Source of the DNA: Chrysomallon squamiferum
Taxonomy: Eukaryota; Mollusca; Gastropoda; Neomphalida; Peltospiridae
Assembly: GCA_012295275.1 (NCBI GenBank)
Contig: CM022673.1
Coordinates: 5,308,153-5,372,152, forward strand
DNA length: 64,000 nt
Direction of reading: 5' to 3'
The notes under the pieces were generated by a model. That model was not told where the DNA came from and did no database searches. It saw only the letters and a program-made list of their open reading frames with translations. Below are positions 24,550 through 39,099 of the stretch, piece after piece; the first letter of the stretch is position 1; every line of letters starts with the position of its first letter. The translations under genes and the position numbers were made by a program.

Positions 24550-24971
24550 ACAACGGTAACAACGAGATATGAATACACTTATTGCTCCTTTAATTAACAC
24601 AGTTCAGTTATGGAGATAAATTTCTCCAGCCGGTCAGTTCAGATGTTTTCTTATATAACTGTATATTCCCTTCACGTCACTGTTATGATATATACTTTTG
24701 ACAGGCGTTTTCCCATCAGTACAAACATCACTATTTAATTATCAGGCCGGTTGTTGACCCGGAAGACTAAAGAGGGGGCGGGTGTATTTGGTCAGCATTG
24801 TAACAGGTTAATAGGAGTTAATTGTCTCCCCTGATGTTACTATATACAAATTGTTCTGTAGCAAGATTACATGGAAGTATACAAAATCGTTATATTTACT
24901 GGAATTCTATATAAATTAATAAATGGGACTAGTTAGAAATAATGAGGATAATAACTGACTCGCTCAGAATG

Positions 24972-25002
<31 letters not shown>

Positions 25003-26500
25003 CGCGTTACATTCGTAATAAAGAACAAAGCAAATAATTAAGCAGAAAACCAAAACCCGCTAGGTTTTTTTATGGGTTTTTTTTCTATTAGTAAAAAATA
25101 ATTTGAAACATGCAACGTCCCACAGACACGAAAACATATTAACCGGAATTTAATAAAAAGTATTCGACAGTGGTTGGAACTTGAAAAAAACCCACCTATT
25201 GGCCATGAAGAAGAACTGATAGTCCCACCTACCAAGTCCCGAGCAAACGTCATAACCTTGAGTTATAAACCTGCTCTTTAGTCTGAGAAAGAGATAACAG
25301 AACATTTTGTTCTTTGTCTGCAGTGAGAACTATATCACTTGTTTATCGGGCCTTCCCATTTATGTACCGGATAAATTAAAACTTTAAAGTTGTTGACCAG
25401 CTGTCGCGAAGCACGCCTTTCATGGTCACAAATAATTCGACAGCCTGAGCTTTTTGTTTAAGAGCTGTCATGGTCAGTGTTAACCAGTGCTGATTAGAAA
25501 GAAGAAGAAGAAGAAGAAGAAGAAGAAGAAGCAGAAGAAGAAATTAACGAAAAGAGTTTATACCTTCAAAAAATTAGCTTGATCTATAGCAGCTATCAGG
25601 ATGCTATTTTGGAACCTGCTGTGCATACTAGTTAATATATTTTTTAAATATTCTAATACTAAAAATCACAGTATATAAATTTCTTATCTTTACAAAATTT
25701 TTTTACAAAGTACTAATGCAGTAATAATTGTATAGCAATAACGAAGTGAAACGACTCGAACTTTCAACCCATGCTTTCTCAAGATTTACTACGAAAGCCC
25801 CGAAACCTCATAAAATAACAGTCATTACACTTCTGTATTTCACTCAGTTCTGCAAAGATCATTGTGCAGTCAGTATACGTTATGTTAAACACGGGGAAAC
25901 AGAAGAAAAAACAATTTAAAACACGGTTAACTGAGATACTAGCCGCCTTATTTATATCCTTCATTCATAGAAAATGTGTTTATTATTATTATTTATATGT
26001 ATTTTTTATTTTTTATTTTTTTATGAGAGCGTACATGTGTGTGTGTGAGAAAGCCACGTGATTTCTGTGAAGATACAGCGAGAGAAAGTAAACATACCTA
26101 CACGATGTAGATCACTGAGACAAATACATGCTCTTGTTCGGTTGCAAAACTGTGCAGTCGTTTTGTTTATATCAGGGTCAAGAAACTTTCGATCATTTCT
26201 CTGGTAATCTCTGTAAAGAGAAATGTATTTGGTGGAGCCAGTTTTGAAAAGTAGGGCTTGTATTGTAAACTGGTGGTTGTTGTTTTGGGTGTGTTTTTTT
26301 TTTTTGTATTTAGGATTAATTTTTTATTTGTTTGTTTGTTTGTTTGTTATTTTCCCCCCTCCCTTATCTCACACAGTACAGCAAAATAACGAGAGAAGAA
26401 AAACTTCTCGTCGTTTCTGTTGCAGTTATTATAAAGAGAAATTCGTTTGGCGGGGCTGATACTGAAAACTGCAGTTCGTATTTTATTACAGTAGTATTTG
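24550..26500. other. AT-rich spacer, nothing supported
   Basis: Contains a poly-T at 24971-25000 and an (AGA)n run at about 25498-25543. Frames have AT-driven composition with no splice context. Confidence 0.5.
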
Positions 26501-26907
26501 TTTGTTTATTAATATTGTTGTAATTGTTGTTGTCATTATTATTATTATTGTTGTTGTTGTTGTTGATAATGCAGTATTGTATTGTAAATTAATAAAAGAC
26601 AAACCTCCGGCCAAAAAAGTACAGAAACAAAAACAGAAACCGAAAAAAAAAAAAAAATAATAAAAATAAAAATAAAAGAAGATGATCAAAAACCAATATC
26701 AGCCAACAAAAAGCCCACCAAAAAAACAACAACAACACACACACACACACACGCACACGCACACAACAAATAAAAACAATCAAAGAACAACAAATACCCT
26801 CCTATCTCTTCTATACTTTCACAAACAAAACCCCCTCCTCTATATTGCCACCCTTGCTATTACTCAGCTATCTACAAGTCATATCCATATAATCAGATCA
26901 ACGTTTG

Positions 26908-26938
<31 letters not shown>

Positions 26939-26940
26939 CC
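26500..26940. repeat. Low-complexity stretch
   Basis: TTG/TTA triplets at 26510-26575, A-rich at 26640-26680, CA units at about 26735-26765 and poly-A at 26907-26935. Confidence 0.85.
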
Positions 26941-27600
26941 TTTAAAAAAGAAAATAGAGAAACGGACAGCTGTTCTTATTCTTTAATCTAGAAGCCCCGA
27001 CTTTTCTGAACTCTTGTTATAATTACGTGAATAACATGACACGAATCGCGAAGTAGGAAGTAGCTGGCTGTTTGTTTGCCAGTTATTACGATGGCATCGG
27101 GCGAACAAAACAAAAACCAAACAAACACACTAAATAGATCCCGTTAACGTCTAACGGTAAAGAATCCAGCATTCGCCGTTGTTGTTTGATTGGACGAAAG
27201 TACTAAGGCTTGGAATGGTAGTTAGTTGTAATGGTAACAGTAGCGAAGAGAGACCACGTTTTCTGCGACATACAGGAAAAAAAAATCATTCAGTTCCGAG
27301 CGGACGGGAAGAAAAGGCATTTATTGATGTACAAAACATCGCTGCTGAATGCTGCGCTTGATTATCCGTGAGTAGAATTTTTTTTTTTTTTTTTTTTTTT
27401 TTACAAAATCTGTTTGATTATTTTCATACCAGTCTTATAGATTCTTTATATATATATATATGTCGGTAATTGTGTTAGTTTTTTTTTGATATTTTTACCC
27501 CTAATTTAAATAAAATATATAATTGTTTTACTTCGATTGTTTTTGAAATTCGGATTATTATTCTTACCCTTATTTGTACAATTGCTCTTACTTATGAGGT
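26941..27600. other. Unique spacer with poly-T
   Basis: 27000-27370 is non-repetitive and moderately CpG-bearing, and ends at a poly-T of about 27 (27378-27402). An ATG frame starting MASGEQNKNQ near 27091 closes after 18 codons. No gene is supported. Confidence 0.4.
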
Positions 27601-27925
27601 GAAATATCTGTTCATGTTGCTACCATTATTAGTAATAGTTTTACTATAATTTTTACTACTACTGCTTCTACTACAACTACTACTATCACCACTACTACTA
27701 ATACTACTATTGCTATTGCAACTATTTTTACTGCTACTGCTATTATTACTATTATTACTACTTATACTTCAACTATTACTGCTACTAGTGTTTCTATTAC
27801 TACTACTACCACCACTATTACTATTGCAACTTCGATTAAAATACAACTACTGTTATAACAGCAATTAATAGTGCTATTACTACAACTACTACTGCAAACA
27901 TGTTACTTCAGCTACTCTTACTACT
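27600..27925. repeat. Imperfect (ACT)n array
   Basis: ACT/TAC triplets with ATT, GCT and ACC variants over about 300 bases. Confidence 0.88.
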
Positions 27926-27949
27926 ATCACTAGTGTACATCTGTTGTCA

Positions 27950-29875
<1,926 letters not shown>

Positions 29876-29879
29876 CTAT

Positions 29880-30022
29880 TCTTATTCCTCATCCTCATCC
29901 TACTACTCCTACTACTTCTACTCCTACTACTTTTACTACTCCTCCTACTACTACTTCTACTACTCCTACTACTACTACTCCTACTGCTTCTACTACTACT
30001 ACTCCTACTACTTCTACTACTC

Positions 30023-30053
<31 letters not shown>

Positions 30054-30420
30054 TCCTACTACTTCTACTCCTCCTACTACTACTCCTACTACTACGTCTA
30101 CTCCTACAACTACTTCTACTCCTACTACTACGTCTACTCCTACTACTACTTCTACTACTACTACTACTACTACTACCGCTACTATTACTATAACTACTAC
30201 AGCTGCTACAAGTACTACTACTACTGCTAGTACTCTACAGCTTCTACTATTACTACTGCTATTACTACAAGTACTACTACTACCGCTACTACTACTATAA
30301 CTACTACAAGTAATACTACTACTACTAGTACGCTATTGCTTCTACTATTACTACTACTATTGCTACAAGTACTACTACTACTTCTATTGCTACTGCTATT
30401 ACTCTTGCTTCTGTTACTGC
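29880..30420. repeat. 540-bp (ACT)n array with ~98-107-bp internal duplication
   Basis: Long imperfect ACT triplet array with TCT and CCT variants. From 30187 a longer unit recurs with an offset of 107 narrowing to 98 bases, for example CTTCTACTATTACTAC at 30241 and 30339. The Leu-rich and Thr-rich open frames of about 170 codons are translations of this array, not a mucin-like gene: the same strand is open in two frames and no start or splice context exists. Confidence 0.92.
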
Positions 30421-30479
30421 TTTACTTTGTACAACTTTTTTTCAGCTACGGATATTAGAACGGCTTTTTTCCTAACACT

Positions 30480-30700
30480 ACGACTAGACAACAACATAAA
30501 CAGCAGCAACAAGAACAATTACTTCTACTACTGCCATTACAGCTACTTCTACCACTACAGCATCTAACATAGCCAATACTACTACTACTCCAAGAACTAT
30601 TACTAATATTACTGCTAGTATTACTACAGCTTCTACTATAACTACTGCTATAGCTGCTACTACTGCTGTTACTAATCTTACAACTGTAACTACTGTAATG
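30480..30700. repeat. Degenerate (ACT)n continuation
   Basis: Older, more diverged ACT/GCT/ATT triplets. The Val/Ala-rich minus-strand frame here is derived from it. Confidence 0.8.
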
Positions 30701-31225
30701 GAATATGATTCATAATCTTCCCATCTAAGAATCTCCATCCCATTCTTGTTCCCTTTTCTCTTCTAAATTCTTAACAGAAGACTTGTCTATGTTTGTAATT
30801 ATGATTTGGACATGAGTCTGTCTCCCTTATACATTCTATTCACTCTTAACGTGGAAATATTCCTGACAACTGGGACAATAGTAAAACAAAAAAAAATAGA
30901 TGTAGCTATTCTGGCACCTCAAACAGACATTACGATTTCTTTTTCTGATCTTGTTCTTCACGTGTTTAGATACTGTTCATTCCTCATCTAATTGTGAGCC
31001 CCAAGTTAGTCTGTTTATTATTATTATTTTTAGTCAAAGTGTGATGTTTTGCACGTTCACTGTTTGTTCGTTTTACTGTTATTGCTAAACGTAACTGTTT
31101 GCTTAGGTTTTGCTTAGGTTTTGCTTTTCTTTTGTAATTCAACGTGAGATGTTTAATGATGAAGCTCGCTGTGAAATTTTAGACTTGGTTTGTCACGTGA
31201 ATCTTTGCACAATATTTCTACAGTT
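30701..31225. other. AT-rich spacer
   Basis: Nothing specific, apart from a repeated TTAGGTTTTGCTT near 31100-31125. Confidence 0.45.
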
Positions 31226-31227
31226 GC

Positions 31228-31307
<80 letters not shown>

Positions 31308-31331
31308 TAACAATAACAATAACAATAACAA
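31228..31331. repeat. (TAA)n then (AACAAT)n
   Basis: TAA array ending in AACAATAACAAT units. Confidence 0.96.
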
Positions 31332-31559
31332 TGTTAGGGCAAATTCTACCCAAACATTCTTATGGTTGTAATTCAAACCTTTATTATGTTGTAATTCAAC
31401 GTCAATTGTTATACAGTCTTTAAAAGTCTTGTTCACAATTAGTTAAGGCTGTTAGTCATTCATTCCCATTTGTACTAAATTAACTATTTTTACTTTTGCA
31501 GATTATTTTTTTTCCTTTCAGTTTAAAATTCTGAACACCATTTTACTACTGTTATTCTG

Positions 31560-31830
31560 CGAGAAATTTTGCAAAACGTTTGCGCACGGTTTGTCACGGT
31601 AATTACTCGACGTGAAATATTGCAAAATTACAGTTTGTCACGGTAGCGACGAAAGGTTGAAACTGTTTGCAAACTATTTGCTACATGCAAACTATTTGCA
31701 GACAGTTTGTCGTAGCTATTCGGTTGTTATTCAAGATGAAATTTTGTCACGGTAGCAGTTTATTTGCAGACGGTTTGTATGTTCTATGTGAAATATTGCA
31801 AACTATTTGCACAACGGTTGTTATCAAGAT
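31560..31830. repeat. Degenerate repeat of TTTGTCACGGTA and TTTGCAAACT blocks
   Basis: GTTTGTCACGGTA or a close variant occurs near 31590, 31632 and 31745. GCAAACTATTTGC occurs near 31668, 31687 and 31797. GTTGTTATTCAAGATGAAATT recurs in short form near 31724 and 31818. Units are shuffled rather than in simple tandem. Confidence 0.6.
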
Positions 31831-32231
31831 GAAATTACGTAGTTTTTAAAATTATTAATACGTATTTTAACATTATTTCTCTTGATATCACTGAAACTGT
31901 TCTGCTGATTGAGTAAAAATAATTAACATTCACCATAAAACGTTGTTTTGACTATAATTAAAGGACTTGCAAGAGTTTAACACTAGGAAACAGAAGTCAC
32001 TGACCGTTACGTTACAATCCATTACAGTTTTAATGTTTCATAAAATTTTACCTTTATCTGCTATTAAAGGCACGATATCAGTTTTCAGGTAGATAAGCAA
32101 CTGTTATCAAATGTTTCACATAAGTTCTCACATAACGGTTTAGTCTGTATTTTGCTTTTGCCACGACCTTTGGTCGTGTGGTTATAATCAGATATAACGG
32201 TTCATTGCTGTTTTTCTGTTATGTAGAATTT

Positions 32232-32332
32232 ATTGTTATCAGATAAATGTTATTAAATGATTTAGTCTCGAAATCTGATGTCTCTGTCTGTATGTAGACT
32301 AAACCATTTAATAACATTTATCTGATAACAAT
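32232..32332. repeat. Near-perfect 37-bp inverted repeat (hairpin)
   Basis: The arm at 32232-32268 begins ATTGTTATCAGATAAATG. The arm at 32296-32332 is its reverse complement with a single mismatch. The spacer is 27 bases. Folded RNA would be a 101-nt hairpin, and in a minus-strand transcript the one mismatch becomes a G-U pair. It could be a foldback element or MITE, or a small-RNA hairpin. Confidence 0.85.
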
Positions 32333-32689
32333 ATATATATGACAGTATATCCAAAAAAATGTTCTGTGGCAGACTTTACGACTGTATTGTTAAAAGGATT
32401 TATTGTTTTTTTGTGAAATGATTCTCCCGTCTACAACACAGACATCCACGAACTGCGATATTTCCTCTACCGTAACAGTAAACACACACGTTTATTTTTA
32501 GAAATTAATTATTCTAGTATATACAGATTTTTTTTTTTTTTTTTGCGCACGATTAATAAATCTAAAAATACAGATTAAAAGGAAAAATATTCTGACTGAT
32601 TTCCCATCATCTGGCATACATGTCAAATTAATAAAACGCCATGAAAGTTATAATGAATTAGCTGTATCGATGCATGTTTTGATGTATGT

Positions 32690-32760
32690 TTGTGTGTGTA
32701 TTTTTGTGTGTGTATACATATATATATGTCTGTATGTATTTATATATATCTTAGTATATA

Positions 32761-32815
<55 letters not shown>

Positions 32816-32940
32816 ATATATGCAGACATGCATGTGTATATTTGTATGTATGTATTAGTGTATATTTCGTGTGTTTATATGATTATGTTTGTGTGTATAG
32901 ATTCATGCCTGTATGTATGTGTAGAAATATAAATATAACA
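32690..32940. repeat. (TG)n microsatellite in TGTA-rich context
   Basis: TG array at about 32765-32811 flanked by TGTATG and TATATG repeats. Confidence 0.95.
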
Positions 32941-34039
32941 ACACTCGTATGTTTGTGTTATGTCTTAATACAGCTATGAATGAATGAATGATTTACTGAA
33001 CGATTCCATTCATACAAATACCATAAACATATCAAATAACAAATTAACGGTCGTCACAACAAATAAACTGAAAAAAATCAAACAAGTAAGAAAAACAAAC
33101 AAGACTCTTCGCGTGTGAGAAATGACAACATAAATCTGCGTTTCTTCACCTGCAACACAAACACGTTTTGGCACGCGCATTCCTCGCGGTGCACAATGTT
33201 CGCGCCTAGATTAGTTCGCACTCTGTAACTCACGTGAGGAAATAACCGTATTTCTCTCATCACCAGCAAGAATTTTCTCTCGATTGCAGTACTTTCTATT
33301 TTTACAAGTTCGACCGCTTGAACAAATAACGGAACACTTGCGGTTTTTTTTTTTTTTTTTTTTTTTTTTTGTTCTACGTTTTTCTCTTTTAGGTTCATTG
33401 TGGCACTTACAGATACGACCACTTGTTTCCATTTGTACTTTTATCTTAATTGACATCTACCAGTGCGAAATGGTCTGGTTAATGTTTTAAGTACGGGGCT
33501 AGCGGCAGATCCAGAGTGGGGGAAACGCTGATAGGTGCTATTTTGCCTTTGATCATCAAACTGTACTAGTTATTTTAGCCCTTTTCATTTTCACAGCATC
33601 TCGTTTTACATTCGTCCGTACGTTCATTCAGGACTTCCTCAGCAAGATTACGCTGTTGTGTGTTAGGATGTAGGTGACCAAATATTTCCAGTAAGAATTT
33701 TACTGTGTGCACCACCCCTTAACAAAGTTTATAGCAAACAGGGTCTGTTATTATTTGCCTACATAATGTGATATATGTCATTCTTAGTGCAAAAACCAAC
33801 TACTGTTACACTTTCTACGTTATTCAGCTGCTGTTTTTTTTTACCCCAGTCCAGCTATGTCATGTTAAAAGAATTCTTTTTTATATATGATAAAATGATA
33901 CTTTTGGTTCAAAACTGTTTTTTAAAAATCCATATAATTACAAATAAACATTTTTTTTTCTATGACTAGCCGTAATTTTGTTAATAAATATTTCTATTTT
34001 ATATATTTATTTATAAATTTATATGTTTGTTTATTTATT

Positions 34040-34072
<33 letters not shown>

Positions 34073-34268
34073 TTAAAAAATACAAATAATAGTTATCCTA
34101 ATTCGTTTTTTTCAAATTAACGAAAATTTGTAACTTAAACCTTTGTGTTCATTACTAACATTACACACAAAATCGTGAAAAACACAAATCTGCCGACAGT
34201 GTTTCAAAAAGGATGTCATTTATGTTTACGCATGAAAATTGCATTGACATAAATTTATCTTTATTTAG
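32941..34268. other. AT-rich spacer with poly-T
   Basis: Poly-T at 33342-33370. (TTTA) and (TTA) units at 34020-34073. Frames crossing poly-A/T are artefacts. Confidence 0.5.
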
Positions 34269-34483
34269 TCTGCTTGAATTCTGAAAGGACTGCATTTAAT
34301 GTAACAAGACCTGATAAAAATACCACAGAACTTATACATCCAGTGACCTTCGGTCCAGGCTGTCATTATGTTACCAGTCTAGTAACGCAAGATGTTATCG
34401 CGTTCCCGGAAATACGATCTGCGCATGTCACCAGTGTCGAACAGTCATCATTAAAATACGGATCAAGAACCGATGGTCGTTAA
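34269..34483 (+). CDS. Candidate terminal exon, unassigned
   Basis: A T-rich acceptor (TTTATTTAG) ends at 34268, followed by an open frame of about 70 codons to TAA at 34481-34483. The peptide is balanced and not repeat-derived, with segments such as NVTRPDKNTTELIHPVTFGP, TQDVIAFPEI and SSLKYGSRTDGR. No ATG lies near the start, so it would be an internal-terminal exon or a fragment of a decayed element. No family is recognised. Confidence 0.22.
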
Positions 34484-34489
34484 AACAGA

Positions 34490-35040
34490 ATTAAAACTAT
34501 TCATGAAATAACTGAAGTGATATTTTCAATTAAGACCTGTGTATATGTGTTGTTGTAGTTGCTGATGCTGTTGCAGTTATTGTCGGTGTTGTTGTCTGAT
34601 GAAATAATGATCGAGTAGTGACTGAACAGATGCGTCGTTGCCCGTAAGTCAAAATGTAACATGATGATTTTGTTGTTGTGCTCGTTTTAACGTTAGTGTA
34701 AGTACTTGAGAGAACGAGAGAGAAAAGTGTTTTATGTTGTATTGCAGGTAGTGACACAGAGTCGATGTTTTCATAAAAATAATATTGTGTACATTATTTT
34801 GGTCATCAGTTGAGAAAGACACGAAGGCAGAAAGTGAAAGAAGAATATTGAACATACATACATACATATATACATACACATTACATACATTCATACATAC
34901 ATGTACACTTACATACCTACATACAAGCAAGCATACACACAAAGACACACAGACACAAATATATCCATACATTCATATGTAGAAACATACGTACATATAA
35001 AGACATAGATATATATTCATACATTCATATATACATAAAG
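34490..35040. repeat. Spacer, then TACA-type repeats
   Basis: 34545-34600 is TTG-rich. 34850-35040 holds imperfect TACA/CATA units. Confidence 0.75.
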
Positions 35041-35829
35041 ACAGAAACAGGTGGTGTTATTTTCATAGCTGCTGTAATGTAATGAAAATCTTGATTTTAG
35101 TATCTCTCCCTGTTAACAATCGTATTAGTAGTATTGTAGTAATTGTACTAGTATTTAGTAACGTATTACTATTAAAAGCATTTATTATCCATAGTAATAA
35201 ACCGTAAGCTCCACTTATATTGTTACAGTTTATTTTTCTGATGACAAAACGTTCATTCTTTATAAAACAGAATTAAACGTATTTTTCCTTTAGGTCTGGT
35301 TTTAGCATTATTAATGATTTACAGAACACTATTAATAAGCTCTTCTAATCCTGTGAATTATTTAACCCGTGGTAATACTACTAATACGACTGTTGAATGG
35401 CTTTGTTGTGCTTGCAAAAACCAGATGTTGCAAACGCCACTGGAAAACTTCACAGCAATTTAATCCATCATGGATTTTTTCATAAATGGACAAGCGCTGG
35501 TGATAAACATGTCATATTTATAGGTCATTATTAATCAATCTGTTATTTTCTATGCTTAGCATTTATTACTGTTGTTACAGACAGTCGATATATAACCCAC
35601 TCTTACCACTTAACACCATTGATCCATCTACTGGTTTGCGAAGACGAGAAGTGTACCATTGCTTGACGTTTGATCTTGCTGCTTTCAAGCCTTAGGCGTG
35701 CGTTTTACCATTAATTTTGCCATTAATATCTATACCTGTTCAGTTATATGTTGTTGTTTTTTCATACTGAAGAATTTTTTTTATTTTTATTTTTATTAAT
35801 TTTTTTTTATAAATTTCAAATCCTATTTG
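35041..35829. other. AT-rich spacer
   Basis: Unique sequence; AT-rich at 35770-35820. Nothing supported. Confidence 0.45.
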
Positions 35830-36070
35830 ATAATAGCTGTTGGCGCGTAGTACTGTGTTCTATTAAAGTGCGCCACGCAGACCAATACCTCTGACTTCAG
35901 TACTCGAGGTTTACCTCACCCTTAGTCCACATCTGTCCAGCCTCTAACCACTGTCCAGTCCAGCGTGGGTGCCTCTAACAGAAGCCAAAGCCCCTGCTGG
36001 CACATCTCTTTGGGTCACTGAGACATACAAGCCCCTTCACCACGTCAAGGAATGGACTGTGAAGGGGTTA
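35830..36070. mobile_element. Transposon-like island with terminal hairpin
   Basis: A block of about 240 bases has clearly higher GC than its flanks and lacks a long open frame. It ends in a stem: CCCCTTCAC at 36032-36040 and GTGAAGGGG at 36059-36067, spaced by 18 bases. It also carries CpG-bearing GGCGCGTAGTAC and GTGCGCCACGC segments near 35840 and 35870. Sharp compositional edges and a terminal hairpin are features of interspersed elements such as Helitrons or SINE tails. It resembles repeats I associate with cephalopod genomes, but this needs a database search. Confidence 0.42.
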
Positions 36071-36435
36071 CAAGATAATGGATTTTGACATCGTTTCAAC
36101 CGATTTTACATTATGTGTGAGAAATGTTGTTTCGTAATGACTTGTCGATTGAAGAAGCCTCCTGAATACATTATATGATCCATTTTTGTAAGTCAACAAC
36201 AAGCAAAATGTTTTTTGTGTTCCGAGAGACAGAAAATCACATACCACATTGTCTGAAATCACAGACATGAGTAGAATTGTAGACAAAGGGCGTAATTAGA
36301 GGGATCCTAGAAAAGTGATCAGGACGTGCGACTTTTAATTTATTTTTATTTTTTTATTTTTTTTGGGGGGATAGATCAAATTATTATTTTTATTTCATTT
36401 TTGTTATTTTAGGTACTGATATATTTGTTTTGTTT
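36071..36435. other. Unique spacer
   Basis: A minus-strand frame (36286-36068) of ordinary composition abuts the island but lacks an ATG start. T-rich at 36335-36365. Confidence 0.35.
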
Positions 36436-36439
36436 ATTA

Positions 36440-36635
36440 TATATCACCACCAACAACAACAACAAACAAGCACCACCACAACAACCAACAACAATAATAA
36501 CAACAACAACAACAGCAACAACGATAATGACGATGATGATGATGATGATGATGATAATAATTATAATAATAATAACGGTGACAACAACAACATCAACAAT
36601 ATTATTAATAATAAAAATAATAACAGTTACTAGTT
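36440..36635. repeat. (CAA)n, (GAT)n and (AAT)n triplet array
   Basis: CAA/CCA units, then GAT units at 36528-36555, then AAT/AAC units. Confidence 0.92.
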
Positions 36636-36639
36636 TCAA

Positions 36640-37854
36640 ATAAGTTCATAATACAGCCTTACATTTGCATTACCAATATTACTAAATCTAACAGTCGTAA
36701 ACTTTGAAAGAAAAACCGCACCACCCCTTCACCATCAAAATAAATAAATAAATAAATACCCTGTTAGCTTGCAGTCGATCAGAAAGATACCTTTTTCCCA
36801 CCTATTCACCTATAACAAAACTGGAAACCTCATAATTAATAACAAAAAATTAGCCACTAAAACAACTATGTGTAACGCGCATACGCACTAACCAGCAATG
36901 TAATCAAATATATTCAACAGAAACCATCTATTAACATGATATTTAAAGAGAAAAATACCTGGTAAAGGATCAAATTAAATCTTTAGTTCAGTAATTATTT
37001 CGTAAGGCATCGTTCTATTAATTCTATTAAAGGATCATATAATTATTAAAGAAGAAAAAAAAAAATGGTCTTTTTAATCATTTCTTTACGAAAGTATAAA
37101 ATGATATCAGCGGAGTGTAAAGTTATTGAGAAAAATAAAACTCAAAGGGTTAAGCACATCTTTAAGCGATCTCATTCACATAGAAGACCACTTTAGTAAC
37201 ATCTGATATTTTTGACATTTTTATTTTCGTGTACGCAAGTACGTTTTGTTAAATTTTAAACTGGAAAGCGTGACCACCTGTGGTTTAGAGTTTCTCTGAA
37301 CACCTGTTTCGGATTCAGTTTTCTGTGTCGTGTTTCACACTTAAACATTTTTAAACTAGCAATGAACTTTACGAATATTTGGCTTTACCTTTCGGAAGCT
37401 TGCGTCTCAAATTTAACTATGACGTCATAGTGATTATTTATAAAAAAAAATTTTTTTTTTTTTTTTTTTAATCATTTTGAATGCTTATTTAAATTATTAT
37501 TATTGCTTTTAAAATTAATTAATACATTTTTTTTTTTTTCAGTTGATTGTTATAATTATGTGCGTAATAATTAATATACTAATTATTCTGAGTATTAATT
37601 AATTAAGTTTCAAAAGTTAAAACGACTATTCTTACGTTGAATCTACGACAGATAACATCAAAACGCTGCAACCATTCACTTCGAAGTAAACGTACCACAG
37701 CTTCTCATTAAATAAAAATTGAAAAATAATTATTAACAAAAAAAAAAAAGAATTAAAAAATTAAAAAATCAAGAACAAGAAAATGTTATTTTGTTTAAGA
37801 AAACCCAATTAAGTTCATATTAAAGGGACATAATGTAGGATTTTCAACCTTTCA

Positions 37855-37892
<38 letters not shown>

Positions 37893-38595
37893 AATAAACA
37901 AATAAAATTTAAAAAATGCTTTGAGTTGCGAAAGAAAATTCGAGTTATAACCGAGCTTCAGATACGCCGATATAACTTGTCTGATCTGTAAGAAAAAATA
38001 CACTTTATTTTTGTTACATTCTCTTTTTTTTTTTTTTTTTTTTTTTGTACAATATTTGTCATTTATAAATACATTTTTCTTATTTAAAAACACCTTTACA
38101 AAAAAAAAAAAAAAAGAAGGAAAAAGGTGTTTATATTAATTTCAGTTGTGAAAATTAATTTGATATACGAGCAAACTGAGATACGATCTTGGCCACGGAA
38201 CGAATTAAACTCGTAAGTCAAGGTACCACCGTAATTCAAAGTGATGGACACGTCTGTTAAACATTTCCATCCATTTCCTAAAAAGCACACGACAATCGTT
38301 TTCGTTAGCATGATCCTATGATTTGTAACATTCCCGAATTCTGTATTTTTCTGCCCACGTAATTAGTGAAAATAATTCATATCTTTAGTCTGGCTCAGGC
38401 GTTGGTGTCCGCAGTACCCGGCATGTGACCAGACGTTGACCTGTCCACTGGTGAAGAAAAATAATTTCGTCGCTAATGATAAAAGGTACATAGATATAAT
38501 TACTGAACAGAAAGCAGGTGAATTATTAGTTAGTTTACTCATTAAGATAATTTTGGTAATCACCGTTGTGTTATCAGAGCAAAAATACGTACGTA
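36640..38595. other. AT-rich spacer
   Basis: Includes A/T runs at 37440-37468, 37527-37540, 37739-37749, 38023-38046 and 38098-38115. A CA array lies at 37856-37888 and TTAA motifs near 37600. No gene is supported. Confidence 0.5.
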
Positions 38596-38597
38596 CT

Positions 38598-39003
38598 ATG
38601 TATGTATGTATGTATGTATGTATGTATGTATGTATGTATGTATGTATGTATGTATATATGTATGTATGTAGGTAGGTAGGTATATATATATATGCAGTAA
38701 AAATGTGTGTTGTGTGTGTGTATATATATATATATATATGCTCATATATATATGTGTGTTCATGCAAATATCTACATAAACGTAATACATATATGCATTC
38801 TTAGATGTCTATACGCTCTTGAATAAGATATTTTAGGCATGTAGATTCGTACACATACACACACACACACACATATGTATCTGTCTCTCTATCTACCTAT
38901 CTGTGTATTTACCTATATACCTACCTATATATATATATATATATATATATGTATCTATATATCAGTTTATCTGTCGATCTATCTATCTATCTATGTATAT
39001 ATT

Positions 39004-39038
<35 letters not shown>

Positions 39039-39050
39039 TTTTTTAAATAT
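38598..39050. repeat. (TATG)n, (TA)n, (TATC)n and (TGTC)n cluster
   Basis: TATG array 38598-38675, TA tracts near 38683, 38722 and 38928-38950, then TATC and TGTC units to about 39038. Confidence 0.92.
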
Positions 39051-39099
39051 CCCAAATATACGAAGGTAGTATCCTCACAAAGGAAGCACCAGTGTTTTA

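Noticed and set aside
25299-25313. AGAACATTTTGTTCT, a perfect steroid-receptor (GRE/ARE-type) palindrome
   Set aside because: Protostomes lack glucocorticoid and androgen receptors, and one 15-base palindrome in AT-rich DNA is not convincing.
33078-33456. Minus-strand frames of 81-114 codons
   Set aside because: Both are held together by a Lys-rich run from a poly-A/T tract, and the flanks show no domain.
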